A stretch of 40,688 bases of DNA from Acidocella sp. GTDB lineage: Bacteria > Pseudomonadota > Alphaproteobacteria > Acetobacterales > Acetobacteraceae. Positions 11,497-21,342 of the stretch are shown here, piece by piece; within the stretch, counting starts at the first letter, position 1, and the number at the start of each line of letters is the position of its first letter. A program made the translations under genes and the position numbers. The notes under the pieces are model-generated. The model ran no database searches and was not told the origin of the DNA. It saw only the letters and a list, made by a program, of their open reading frames with translations. The stretch covers positions 1 to 40,688 of the forward strand of contig DAIDJU010000010.1 in assembly GCA_027451225.1 (NCBI GenBank), read 5' to 3'.

Positions 11497-11685
11497 ATGA
11501 AAACGCTTCTCCTGGCCCTGCTGGGGCTGGACATGCTGGCCGTCCTCGCCGTGATGCTGGCCGGGGCGCTGGGCATGGCCAACCCGGACCGAGACCCACG
11601 CCGCTCCAACCGGCTAATGCGCTTGCGCGTGATTTTGCAGGGCGTCGCGGTGGCCCTGGTGCTGGCGCTGCTGCTCGCCGGATAA
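11497..11685 (+). CDS. HIG1-domain-like twin transmembrane miniprotein
   Basis: 62-aa MKTLLLALLGLDMLAVLAVMLAGALGMANPDRDPRRSNRLMRLRVILQGVAVALVLALLLAG; two TM helices with SNxLMRxRVxxQG signature. Confidence 0.75.
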   Translation: MKTLLLALLGLDMLAVLAVMLAGALGMANPDRDPRRSNRLMRLRVILQGVAVALVLALLLAG

Positions 11686-11689
11686 CCCT

Positions 11690-12322
11690 ATGACGCCGGA
11701 TCTGTTCGGCGAGGCCGCGCCGCCGGGGCTGCATTATCTGCCCGGCTTCGCCCTGGCCGATGAGGCGGCGCTGATCGCCGCCGCGCGGGCGGTGGCGGAA
11801 CAGGCGCCCTTCCGGGTGATGTCCACGCCGGGCGGGCGGAAGATGTCCGTTGCCATGACGAATTGCGGCGCGGCGGGCTGGGTGAGCGATGCGCGGGGCT
11901 ACCGCTACGCACAGCGCGACCCGCTGACCGGCCTGCCCTGGCCCGCCATGCCGCCGCTCTTTCTGGCCCTGGCGCAAAGGGCGGCGGGCATGGCGGGGTT
12001 CGGCGGCTTTGTCCCCGATGCCTGCCTGATCAACCGCTATGAGCCCGGCGCGAAAATGGCGCCGCACCAGGACAAGGACGAGGCGGATTTCACCGCGCCC
12101 ATCGTCTCCGTCTCGCTCGGCCTGCCGGCGGTATTCCTGTGGGGCGGGGCGCGGCGTGCGGACAAGCCCGCCAAGCTGCCCCTGCTGAGCGGCGATGTGG
12201 TGGTCTGGGGCGGAGAAACGCGGCTGCACTTCCACGGCATCGCGCCGCTGCGCCCGGGCAGCCATCCGCTGCTCGGCGCGGCGCGGGTGAACCTCACCTT
12301 CCGCCGCGCCTTCAGCGCATAA
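11690..12322 (+). CDS. alkB: AlkB-type alkylated-DNA repair dioxygenase
   Basis: NRYEPGAKMAPHQDKDEADFTAPIVSVSLGLPAVFLWGG...HGIAPLRPG...ARVNLTFRRA; Fe(II)/2OG HxD...H and C-terminal RxNxTxR. Confidence 0.93.
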   Translation: MTPDLFGEAAPPGLHYLPGFALADEAALIAAARAVAEQAPFRVMSTPGGRKMSVAMTNCGAAGWVSDARGYRYAQRDPLTGLPWPAMPPLFLALAQRAAGMAGFGGFVPDACLINRYEPGAKMAPHQDKDEADFTAPIVSVSLGLPAVFLWGGARRADKPAKLPLLSGDVVVWGGETRLHFHGIAPLRPGSHPLLGAARVNLTFRRAFSA

Positions 12323-12350
12323 AAAAATCCGGGGCCTCGCGGCCCCGGAT
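12321..12350 (-). terminator. Rho-independent terminator of the polyamine operon
   Basis: ATCCGGGGCC-TCGC-GGCCCCGGAT stem, followed on the minus strand by T7. Confidence 0.85.
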
Positions 12351-12374
12351 CGATAAGCCTGTTATGGCCTCGGC

Positions 12375-13751
12375 TTATTCTTCGGCCAGAATATCGGACA
12401 CCCGCTTGCCGTAGCCAGACGGGCGGAAGAACAGGATGCCGATGACCAGCCCGCCAATGCCCACGACCTTGACCGTGAGGTTGAAGGTGGTCAGCGCATA
12501 GAGCCCCAGCCCGAACAGAGCGAAGGCGCTGGCCGCCGGGAACAGCACGTAATGCACGAAATCCCACAGCGAGGTCTTGAGGCTGTCCTTGTACACCCAG
12601 GCGCAGACCAGCCCGGCGAGGCCGTAATAATAGCAGACCTGCACGGCGATGGCGCTGACCGAGTCCGCCAGAATGGTGGAGACGGAGGACTGGAAGCTGG
12701 AGATGAAGATCACCACCAGGCCGACGGCCAGCAGCAGGTACATGGTGCGCACCGGGGTGATGGTCTTCTCATGCACCTGGCCGAAATAGGGCGGCAGGGC
12801 ATGGTCGCGGCCCATGGCGAACAGGGTGCGCGAGAATTGCAGCATGGTGGTTTCCAGCGTCGCCACCGAGGACAGGATCAGCACCAGCGAGGCCGCGTAA
12901 CCGCCGGTCTTGCCCAGGCCCGATTCCACGGCGACGTGGTAGATCAGGTTGTCGGAGAAGCCCGACGCATCCTGGAGCGTGAAGATCAGCAGCGCCGCCA
13001 CGGTGAAGGCGACAAACGAGGCGATGGTGGCGAAGATGGAGAGGAACCCGCCCTGCCCGGCCGCGTTCTTCTCCTGGCCCCTGGTCTCCTCGGCGAGGTT
13101 GGCGGTCACGTCCCAGCCCCAGTACAGAAACACCGTGGCCAGCGCCGCCGGGGCGAAGCTGCCGGCGGGGTAGTTGAAGCCGAACCAGGACCAGGAGAAC
13201 GGGTTCACCACGTGCCCGGCCGAATGCACAAAGGCGGCGATGGAGATGACGAACAGGATGCCAAGCTCGATGGTGCTCATCACCATCTGAATCTTGCTGG
13301 TCAGCTCGATGCCGGTGATCAGCACCACGCCGATGATGATGAACCACACCGCGCCGATGCCGGTGGTGAGCCACACATTGCTGGCGAGGCTGGGGTCGAA
13401 CAGGTCGATGGTGGCGGTGCCGAGCGGCACGGAGCCGGTGACCATGAACACCATGGCGGCAACCAGCAGCGCCCAGCCGGAGAAATAGCCCAGGAACCCG
13501 CCGAACACGGATTTGGTCCATTCATAGGCCGCGCCCGCATTGGCCATCTTGGCCGAGAGCCCCTTATACGCCACGGCCACGCCGAGCATCGGCACGGCGA
13601 AGATCAGCAGCGCGTTGGGAGCCACCATGCCCGCCGTGCTCAGCAGCCCGGCAATGGCCACCGCGATCGAGAATCCAGGCGCGGACCCGGCCACGCCCAT
13701 GATGATCGATTCAAAAAACGATAGAGAATTAGCTTTGAGTTGATTACTCAT
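12375..13751 (-). CDS. APC-superfamily amino acid/polyamine permease
   Basis: MSNQLKANSLSFFESIIMGVAGSAPGFSIAVAIAGLL..., about 12 TMs; YAWTKSVFGG-like AYEWTKSVFGGFLGY. Confidence 0.9.
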   Translation of the reverse strand: MSNQLKANSLSFFESIIMGVAGSAPGFSIAVAIAGLLSTAGMVAPNALLIFAVPMLGVAVAYKGLSAKMANAGAAYEWTKSVFGGFLGYFSGWALLVAAMVFMVTGSVPLGTATIDLFDPSLASNVWLTTGIGAVWFIIIGVVLITGIELTSKIQMVMSTIELGILFVISIAAFVHSAGHVVNPFSWSWFGFNYPAGSFAPAALATVFLYWGWDVTANLAEETRGQEKNAAGQGGFLSIFATIASFVAFTVAALLIFTLQDASGFSDNLIYHVAVESGLGKTGGYAASLVLILSSVATLETTMLQFSRTLFAMGRDHALPPYFGQVHEKTITPVRTMYLLLAVGLVVIFISSFQSSVSTILADSVSAIAVQVCYYYGLAGLVCAWVYKDSLKTSLWDFVHYVLFPAASAFALFGLGLYALTTFNLTVKVVGIGGLVIGILFFRPSGYGKRVSDILAEE

Positions 13752-13768
13752 CCCGTCCCCCTGCTTGC

Positions 13769-14850
13769 TTAGATATTGCTCTTTGGTTGCTGCTGGGTGA
13801 TGCAATGGATATTGCCGCCCCCCAGCAGAATTTCGCGCGCCGGAACCATGACGATCTCCCGCTCCGGGAAGACCCGGGCCAGAATTTCACGCGCCGGCGC
13901 GTCTGTTTCCACACCAAAACTTGGCGCGATGATCGCGCCGTTGGCGATGTAGAAATTCACGTAAGAGGCCGCCATGCGCTCGCCCTCGCGGCGGTTCATG
14001 CCGCTGGCCGTGGCGTCGACGCCCTCGGCCTCCTCCTTGGTAAAAAACATCGGCGTGGGCATGGGTATCCGCTCCACGGTGAGTTGCCGCCCTTGCGCGT
14101 CGTGCGCGGCGAGCAGCCTTGCCTCGGCATCACGGCTCACCGCGTAATGCGGGTCGGCCGGATCATCGCACCAGGTGAGCAGCACCACGCCGGGGCGGAT
14201 GAAGCAGGCGAGATTATCGACATGCCCGTCCGTCTCGTCATGCGGCACGCCCTCGCGCAGCCAGATGACCTGCTTCGCGCCGAGATACTCCTTCAGCATC
14301 CGCTCCATGTCCTGGCGGGTGATGGCCTCGTTGCGGTTCTCGTTGAGCACGCATTGCTCGACGACCAGCACCGTGCCCTCGCCATCCACATGGATCGCCC
14401 CGCCCTCGATGACGAAAGGGGCGCGGAAACGCGCGGCGCGCTCCAGCCCGAGGATCTTGCCCGCCACCTGATCGTCGAGATCCCAGGGGAAGTACAAACC
14501 ACCCTTGAGCCCACCCCAGGCGTTGAAGGGCCAGTCCACCCCCGCGACCTCGCCGCCCGGCCCGAGCAGAAAGCTCGGCCCGACATCGCGGCACCAGGAA
14601 TCGTTGGTGCTGACCTCCACCACCCGCACACCCTCGGGCAGCATGGCCCGGGCATTCTCGTATTGCCGGGCGCTGACCAGCATGGTCACCGGCTCGAACC
14701 GCGAAATCGCCGTGGCGACCTCGGTAAAGGCGCGCTGGGCGGGTTTGCCCCCCAGCCGCCAGTTATCCGGCCGCTCGGGCCAGATCATCCAGCACCCCGC
14801 ATGGGGCGCCCACTCCGCCGGCATGGCAAAGCCAGCGGCGAGCGGCGTCG

Positions 14851-14854
<4 letters not shown>
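13769..14854 (-). CDS. aguA: Agmatine deiminase
   Basis: [23 protein letters not shown]..., [49 protein letters not shown]. Confidence 0.95.
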
Positions 14855-15740
<886 letters not shown>

Positions 15741-15744
<4 letters not shown>

Positions 15745-17111
15745 GCGTTCTTCAGATAGGCGTCGTATTCGACGTCCGAAATACGCTTGCGCATCTCGCT
15801 GATCTCCTGGCGTTTGCAGGCGGTGAACAGGCGCTGGAAGTCCGCCCCGAAGATATCGGCAATGGCCGCGGAGTTGGAGAACCGCTCCACCGCGCCGGAC
15901 CACGCGATGGGCAGCGGCGGCGCATGCGGGCTGCGCGTGGTGCCGACGCTCTCCGGTCCGGGATCGGCCTTGGTCTCCAGCCCCAGCAGGGCCGAGCCGA
16001 GCAGCGAGGCGAAAGCGAGATACGGGTTGCAATCCGCCCCCGCCACGCGATGCTCGACGCGCGAGGCGGCCGGGTCCGAGGTGATGACGCGCACGGCGGC
16101 CATGCGGTTGTCGTGGCCCCAGTCGCCATAGGTGGGCGCGTGCACGCCAGGGGCGAAGCGCCGGTAGGAGTTGGCGTGCGGGGCGAGCGTCAGCATCGTA
16201 TCCGGCATCGTGTTAATGATGCCGCCGACAGCGTGGTACAGCCGGTCCGTGCCGCGCTCCGGCGTGGACTGGAAGATGTTCTTGCCAGCCGTGTCCAGCA
16301 CCGACATGTGCACATGCATGCCCGAACCCGCGCAATGGCCGTAGGGCTTGGCCATGAAGGTGGCGGTGAGACCGTGCTTGCGCGCGATCTCCTTGATGCT
16401 GCGCTTAAACATGGTGGCATTATCCGCCACGCGCAGGGCGTCGGTGTTATACTTCAGCGTCACCTCGAACTGGCCGGGGCCGTTCTCGGAAATCAGCGTC
16501 TCGATCTCGATGCCCTGGATGCGGGCGGTCGCCATCATCTCGCGCAGGATCGGCTCGTATTCGCGAATCTCGCTGAGGCCCACGGCATCCACCTGCCAAC
16601 CGCGCCAGCCGGATTCATCGGCCCCGCGCGGGGCGATCTTCAGGCCGCCATGATGACCTGAATTATCGACGAGGTAGAACTCCAGCTCCACGCCCAACGC
16701 CGGGGTGAGGCCCGCCGCCTTGTAGCGGTCCAGCACACGCGAGAGCACGCCGCGCGGGTCGAGGTAGAAATAGCTGCCATCGGCCTCGCGCATCGTCAGC
16801 AGCGCCTGGGCGGTGTTGCCCTCGGCCCAGGGCATGCGGGTGATGGTGTGCGGCACGGCGGTGCAAAGCCCATCCGGGTCGCCCGTATCCTGGGCGATGC
16901 CGTCCTCCATCACGTCATTGCCCCAGATGTCCAGCAGGAACACCGAGCGGGGAATGGCCAGGCCCGGCCCGAACAGCGACTTGGACTTGCCCGGCTGGAG
17001 CCACTTGCCGCGCAACACGCCGTTCACGTCCACAACAAACGCCTCGACGAAATCGCTCTGGGCCATCAACGCGGCCTTCGCCGCGTTGTCGGTATCGATA
17101 ACCGCGTTCAA
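15741..17111 (-). CDS. Glutamine synthetase-like gamma-glutamyl-polyamine synthetase (PuuA/SpuI type)
   Basis: GS catalytic motifs (LGVELEFYLVD, NGPGQFEVTLKYNTDAL, GSGMHVHMSVLD, RVEHRVAGADCNPYL) in a polyamine operon. Confidence 0.88.
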
Positions 17112-18487
17112 GATGCAACCTCCGACTTCACGATCTCATAGGTCTGGTCGATAGACTTCTTCGCCAGGGCGACCATGGTGTCGATCTCGCTTTCGGTGAT
17201 GGTGAGCGGCGGCGCGAACACCATGGTGTCGCCCACGGCGCGCATGATCAGCCCGCTCTCAATAAACAGATCACGGCAGATGGTGCCCGTGCGGCCCTTC
17301 TTGGCGAAGCCCTTGCGGGTGCGCTTATCCGCGGTCAGCTCGATCGCGCCGATCAGCCCCACGCCGCGGATTTCGCCCACCAGCGGGGAGTCGCCCACCG
17401 CCTCGGCCAGCTTGGCGCGCAGGATATGGCCCTTGGCCTCGGCCGCGGCGACCAGCCCCTCGTTCTCGATGAGTTCGATATTCTTCAGCGCCACAGCGCA
17501 GGAAACCGGATGACCGGAATAGGTGAAGCCGTGATAATATTCACCGGCGTCGTTGATCATCACCTCGGCCACGCGGTCATGCAGCATCACGGCGGAAAGC
17601 GGCACATAGCCGGAGGTGATGCCCTTGGCCATCGTCATCATGTCCGGCTTGATGCCGAAGTAATCGGAACCGAACATCTTGCCGGTGCGGCCGAAACCGC
17701 AGATCACCTCGTCCGCGATCAGCAGGATGTCGTTTTCCTTGCAGATGCGGTTGATCTCGGGCCAGTAGGTCTCGGGCGGAATGAGCACGCCGCCAGCGCC
17801 CTGGATCGGCTCACCAATAAAGGCGGCGACATTCTCGGCGCCCAGTTCGTGGATCTTCTTCTCCACCTCGCGCGCGGCGTAGATGCCGAATTCCTCCGGG
17901 CTCATCTGCCCGCCCTTGCCATACCAATAGGGCGGCAGAACATGCACGAAGTTCGGCATGTCGCCGGCTTGGCGGTGCATGTCCGCCATACCGCCGGCGG
18001 ACGCGCCAAGCGTGGTGGAGCCGTGATAACCATATTCACGGCCGATGACGATCTTCTTGTTCGGCTGGCCCTTGGTCTGCCAGTACACGCGGGCGGTGCG
18101 CAGCGCGCTGTCCACGGCCTCGGAGCCCGAACAGGCGAAGAAGGCGTGGTTCAGCCCTTCCGGCGTGATCTGCGCGAGGCGCTGGGCCAGGCGCACGGCG
18201 GGCTCGGTCGTGGTTTTGAAGAAGGTGTTGTAGTACGGCAGCTTGGTCATCTGCGCGGTGGCGGCCTCGACCAGCTCCTTGCGGCCATAACCGGCGGCAA
18301 CGCACCAGAGACCGGCCATGCCGTCCAGGATCTTGTTGCCCTTGTCGTCGTACAGAAACACGCCTTCGGCCGAGGTAATCACCTTCACGCCACGGGCATG
18401 CAGATCCTTATGGTCGGTGAACGGGTGGAAATGATGCGCAGCATCGAGAGCCTGCAGCGTTGCAGCGGCGTTGATATCGTCCAACAT
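17108..18487 (-). CDS. Class III aminotransferase, putrescine/polyamine:pyruvate type (SpuC-like)
   Basis: MLDDINAAATLQALDAAHHFHPFTDHKDLHARG..., GREYGYHGSTTLGASAGG, LLIADEVICGFGRTG, MTMAKGITSGYVPLSAV (PLP Lys). Confidence 0.9.
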   Translation of the reverse strand: MLDDINAAATLQALDAAHHFHPFTDHKDLHARGVKVITSAEGVFLYDDKGNKILDGMAGLWCVAAGYGRKELVEAATAQMTKLPYYNTFFKTTTEPAVRLAQRLAQITPEGLNHAFFACSGSEAVDSALRTARVYWQTKGQPNKKIVIGREYGYHGSTTLGASAGGMADMHRQAGDMPNFVHVLPPYWYGKGGQMSPEEFGIYAAREVEKKIHELGAENVAAFIGEPIQGAGGVLIPPETYWPEINRICKENDILLIADEVICGFGRTGKMFGSDYFGIKPDMMTMAKGITSGYVPLSAVMLHDRVAEVMINDAGEYYHGFTYSGHPVSCAVALKNIELIENEGLVAAAEAKGHILRAKLAEAVGDSPLVGEIRGVGLIGAIELTADKRTRKGFAKKGRTGTICRDLFIESGLIMRAVGDTMVFAPPLTITESEIDTMVALAKKSIDQTYEIVKSEVAS

Positions 18488-18728
18488 TTTTATATGTATC
18501 CCCAAAAATTTAATCTGAATCGCGCGCGCCAGGGCACCGCAGTGCTGCGGCGCACAAAACACAAGCACAAATATTCAGTCGCGGGGGGGGCTGAAACCGA
18601 TGCGTGCGCAGAGAAGCAGCATCTCTGCCTTACGCTTGGGCTCGGGAAGTGCGGCTGCAAAAACCATGCGCAAAGCTTGGCATGGCCGCAAAAGCGTTTC
18701 AAGAATTTTTTATTAAGGGCAATTTTTT

Positions 18729-18756
18729 GGTTGCCGGGGGGGATCCCCCGGCAACC
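18729..18756. other. Perfect 12-bp stem hairpin downstream of the cytochrome-porin gene
   Basis: GGTTGCCGGGGG-GGAT-CCCCCGGCAACC; no T tract on the minus side, so not a canonical terminator. Confidence 0.6.
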
Positions 18757-18771
18757 CGCGGCACAACCGGC

Positions 18772-20127
18772 CTAGAACACAAACCAGATGCCGGTGAAGA
18801 ACACGTTATTATCCCCGGCATTGCGGCCATTGCCGTCGTAATTATGGGCGAGGCCGTTAAACTGGGTATAGGTCGTGTACTCGGCGAAGAATTTGGCATT
18901 GGCCCAGGGGAAGAACTTCGGCCCACCCCGGTTGAACGGATAATAATCCAGCTCGGTCGTGAAGCTATCGGTATTGGGCTTGCCGTTGGCGTTGCTGGAG
19001 GACGTGTTGTAGAGCCCGGTATCGCCGCTGCCGGTAATGCTGTTGAAGGATTCCGTGATCCCGAACATCTGCCGCCAGAGATAGGAGGCCGTGATCGCCT
19101 CGACATTCAGCGCGTCGTTCAGGTTTGCGGTATCGCCCTGCCGGTAGCTTGCTCCCCAATGCTGGTACTCGTGGAACCAGGAGGCCTGGACCGAGAAGGA
19201 CTGATTCGCCTCGATATGCTGGAACTGGAGGTCGAGGCCGACATCGGTCAGATTGTCGGTCGGGCCGTGCTTCAGCCCGGATGGGTACGGATGGTCTGTC
19301 AGGCCGGAGGCACCGACCTCAATGGAGTTCTCGCCCATGCTGTGCTGGTAAGCCACGCGCCAATACGGCGTGACCCCGGCAATGCCGTTGGACGGCCCCG
19401 CCCCAAGCGCGAAAGCCGTATGGTCGGGCAGAGATTTATACAAATCCACCTCGCCATAGAGCATGTCCTCCGGCGTGATGTTGATGGCTGAATACCCGCC
19501 AAAACCCGCCACGGTCTGCGCCAAATTATTGATTTGCAGGCTGGCGGTCGGCCCCATACCCAGGCTGTCCGAAATGAACGGATAACCCCAGGCAGGCAGC
19601 GTGTTCCACAAATCCGTCATCGTGGGGTTGTTGTTGAAGGTGACGCCATAGACCACCGGCATACCGAACAGATTCAGCCCCCGGGCGAGGCGGATGTCTG
19701 TATTGTCCCAGGTGAACTGATGGGAGATACCATCGAACGTGCCTTGCACGAAGGCGCCGAGACCAAGCTGCTTGTCCAGCACGCCGCCGTAGAACAGACT
19801 GGTCTGCTGGATCGACCACGCATTGTTGCTCGGATAATCCGGGGACAAACCACCGGCCACCTTGTTGTTCAGGTGGGTGTAGCCGCCTTCCACCATCGCC
19901 GAGAAATTTTTGGCGTCGGGGAAGTCCTGGTTACCCAGCACATAGGCTTTCATCTTGAAGAGGCGGCCAAACGGCGTGAGCTGCGGAAAGCCGATATGAC
20001 AGGCGGCGCAAGGCAGGCCCGTTTGCGCCGCGAAGGAAGGAATCGCCTCGGCCGGGCGGGACGCCGCCAGCAGCGCGGCTGAAGCGGCAACGCCGCCAAC
20101 CATAACTTGTACAATACGCTTAACCAT
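18772..20127 (-). CDS. Predicted outer-membrane monohaem cytochrome-porin fusion (Cyc2-like)
   Basis: Signal peptide (..LLAASRPAEA), immediately IPSFAAQTGLPCAACHIGFPQLTPFGRLFKMKAYVLG with one CxxCH, then about 400 aa of amphipathic aromatic-rich sequence ending in ..FFTGIWFVF (terminal Phe of an OM barrel). Confidence 0.7.
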   Translation of the reverse strand: MVKRIVQVMVGGVAASAALLAASRPAEAIPSFAAQTGLPCAACHIGFPQLTPFGRLFKMKAYVLGNQDFPDAKNFSAMVEGGYTHLNNKVAGGLSPDYPSNNAWSIQQTSLFYGGVLDKQLGLGAFVQGTFDGISHQFTWDNTDIRLARGLNLFGMPVVYGVTFNNNPTMTDLWNTLPAWGYPFISDSLGMGPTASLQINNLAQTVAGFGGYSAINITPEDMLYGEVDLYKSLPDHTAFALGAGPSNGIAGVTPYWRVAYQHSMGENSIEVGASGLTDHPYPSGLKHGPTDNLTDVGLDLQFQHIEANQSFSVQASWFHEYQHWGASYRQGDTANLNDALNVEAITASYLWRQMFGITESFNSITGSGDTGLYNTSSSNANGKPNTDSFTTELDYYPFNRGGPKFFPWANAKFFAEYTTYTQFNGLAHNYDGNGRNAGDNNVFFTGIWFVF

Positions 20128-20136
20128 TCGAATCTC

Positions 20137-20180
20137 CCAGATCGTCTTCTCGCAATAACCAGATCATCTTCTCGCAATAA
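20137..20180 (-). repeat. 22-bp direct tandem repeat (2 copies, 1 mismatch) in the leader of the cytochrome-porin gene
   Basis: CCAGATCGTCTTCTCGCAATAA (20137-20158) followed directly by CCAGATCATCTTCTCGCAATAA (20159-20180). Confidence 0.9.
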
Positions 20181-20273
20181 ACTGTAACAAGAAAAACCGC
20201 CGCCAAACGTTGATCTTGCTCAATTTTTACATGTCTATTGCGTGAAATTGCGGGCTTGGGCAGTTAGTCAGCC

Positions 20274-21278
20274 ATGTCCGACCTCGATGAATTGCTGAAC
20301 GCAAGGGGGCAGAGCGCCAATTTCGGCGCCTATGTCACCGCCGCCTGTTTCGACCCCGCCACCGGCCAGCCCGCCTTCGCGCTGGGGGACGGCACTTTGC
20401 GCCTGGGCGCAGAGGGCGAATTTTCCACTGTGAACGCGCATCAGGGGGCGGTGCTGAGCTTGTGCGCACACCCGCTGGGCGGGTTCCTCTCGGGCGGGGA
20501 TGACGGGCAGTTAGTCCGCACCCAAGCCGGGGAAGCCGCGCAGGTGCGGAAATTCGGCTCCAAATGGGTCGAGCATGTCGCGGCGTTCGCGGGCAAGACG
20601 CCTTATATCGCCGCCGCCGTGGGCAAGACCGTGCATCTGCTGAACGGTGCGGGCGAGGCGCTGCGCGAACTCCCCCACCCCTCCACCGTCACCGGCATCG
20701 CGTTCGACACCAAGGGCAAGCGCCTCGCCGCCTCGCATTACAATGGCGCGTCGCTATGGTTCACCGCCTCGGCCTCCGCGCCCAAGGTGCTGGAATGGAA
20801 GGGCAGCCACACCGGCGTGGTGCTGCACCCGAATGGCGAGGCGCTGGTGACCTCGATGCAGGAAAACGCCCTGCATGGCTGGACCTTGCCCGAGGGCAAG
20901 CACATGCGCATGTCCGGCTACCCGGCCAAGCCGGAATCCATCGGCTTCACCAAATCCGGCCGCTGGCTGGCCACGGCGGGGGCGGAGAGCGTGGTGCTGT
21001 GGCCGTTCTTCGGCGGCGGGCCGATGGGCAAAGCCCCCAAGGAGCTTGGCATGGGCGACGGCATCGTGAAGCGCGTGGCCTGCCACCCTGAACACGAGGT
21101 GGTGGCCGCCGGGTTCGATACCGGCATGGTGCTGCTGATCGACATCAACCGTGAGACGGTGCTGCCCGTCTGCGGGCCAGATCGCGGCCCGGTCTCGGCC
21201 CTGGCGTGGAACGCCACGGGGTCGCATCTGGCCATCGGCACGGAAACCGGCTTCGCCGCGTTGATAAACTTCGCTTAA
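20274..21278 (+). CDS. WD40 repeat beta-propeller protein
   Basis: MSDLDELLNARGQSANFGAYVTAACFDP...; repeating blades such as TVTGIAFDTKGKRLAASHYNGASLWF and PVSALAWNATGSHLAIGTETGFAALI. Confidence 0.85.
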   Translation: MSDLDELLNARGQSANFGAYVTAACFDPATGQPAFALGDGTLRLGAEGEFSTVNAHQGAVLSLCAHPLGGFLSGGDDGQLVRTQAGEAAQVRKFGSKWVEHVAAFAGKTPYIAAAVGKTVHLLNGAGEALRELPHPSTVTGIAFDTKGKRLAASHYNGASLWFTASASAPKVLEWKGSHTGVVLHPNGEALVTSMQENALHGWTLPEGKHMRMSGYPAKPESIGFTKSGRWLATAGAESVVLWPFFGGGPMGKAPKELGMGDGIVKRVACHPEHEVVAAGFDTGMVLLIDINRETVLPVCGPDRGPVSALAWNATGSHLAIGTETGFAALINFA

Positions 21279-21292
21279 AAGGCGGGGTCTTC

Positions 21293-21342
21293 GTGGGGGC
21301 TTTTTGTAAAAAGCCCCCACATTCTCAAAAACGTTTTAAACT
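21293..21342 (-). other. Perfect 13-bp hairpin with AT apex after acs; same architecture as the mreB terminator
   Basis: GTGGGGGCTTTTT-GT-AAAAAGCCCCCAC (21293-21320) plus flank to the acs stop. Confidence 0.7.

Noticed and set aside
12321-12350. Hairpin after alkB as a plus-strand terminator
   Set aside because: The T run lies only on the minus-strand side, so it serves the minus-strand polyamine operon; a plus-strand role is unsupported.
12552-13724. 390-aa plus-strand ORF over the permease
   Set aside because: Antisense shadow of a clear APC permease.
18583-18590. G8 homopolymer as a phase-variation tract
   Set aside because: Lies in non-coding sequence upstream of the aminotransferase with no promoter evidence; other short G runs exist in this GC-rich DNA.
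17426-18775. 449-aa plus-strand ORF over the aminotransferase and its upstream region
   Set aside because: Antisense shadow; no domain recognised.
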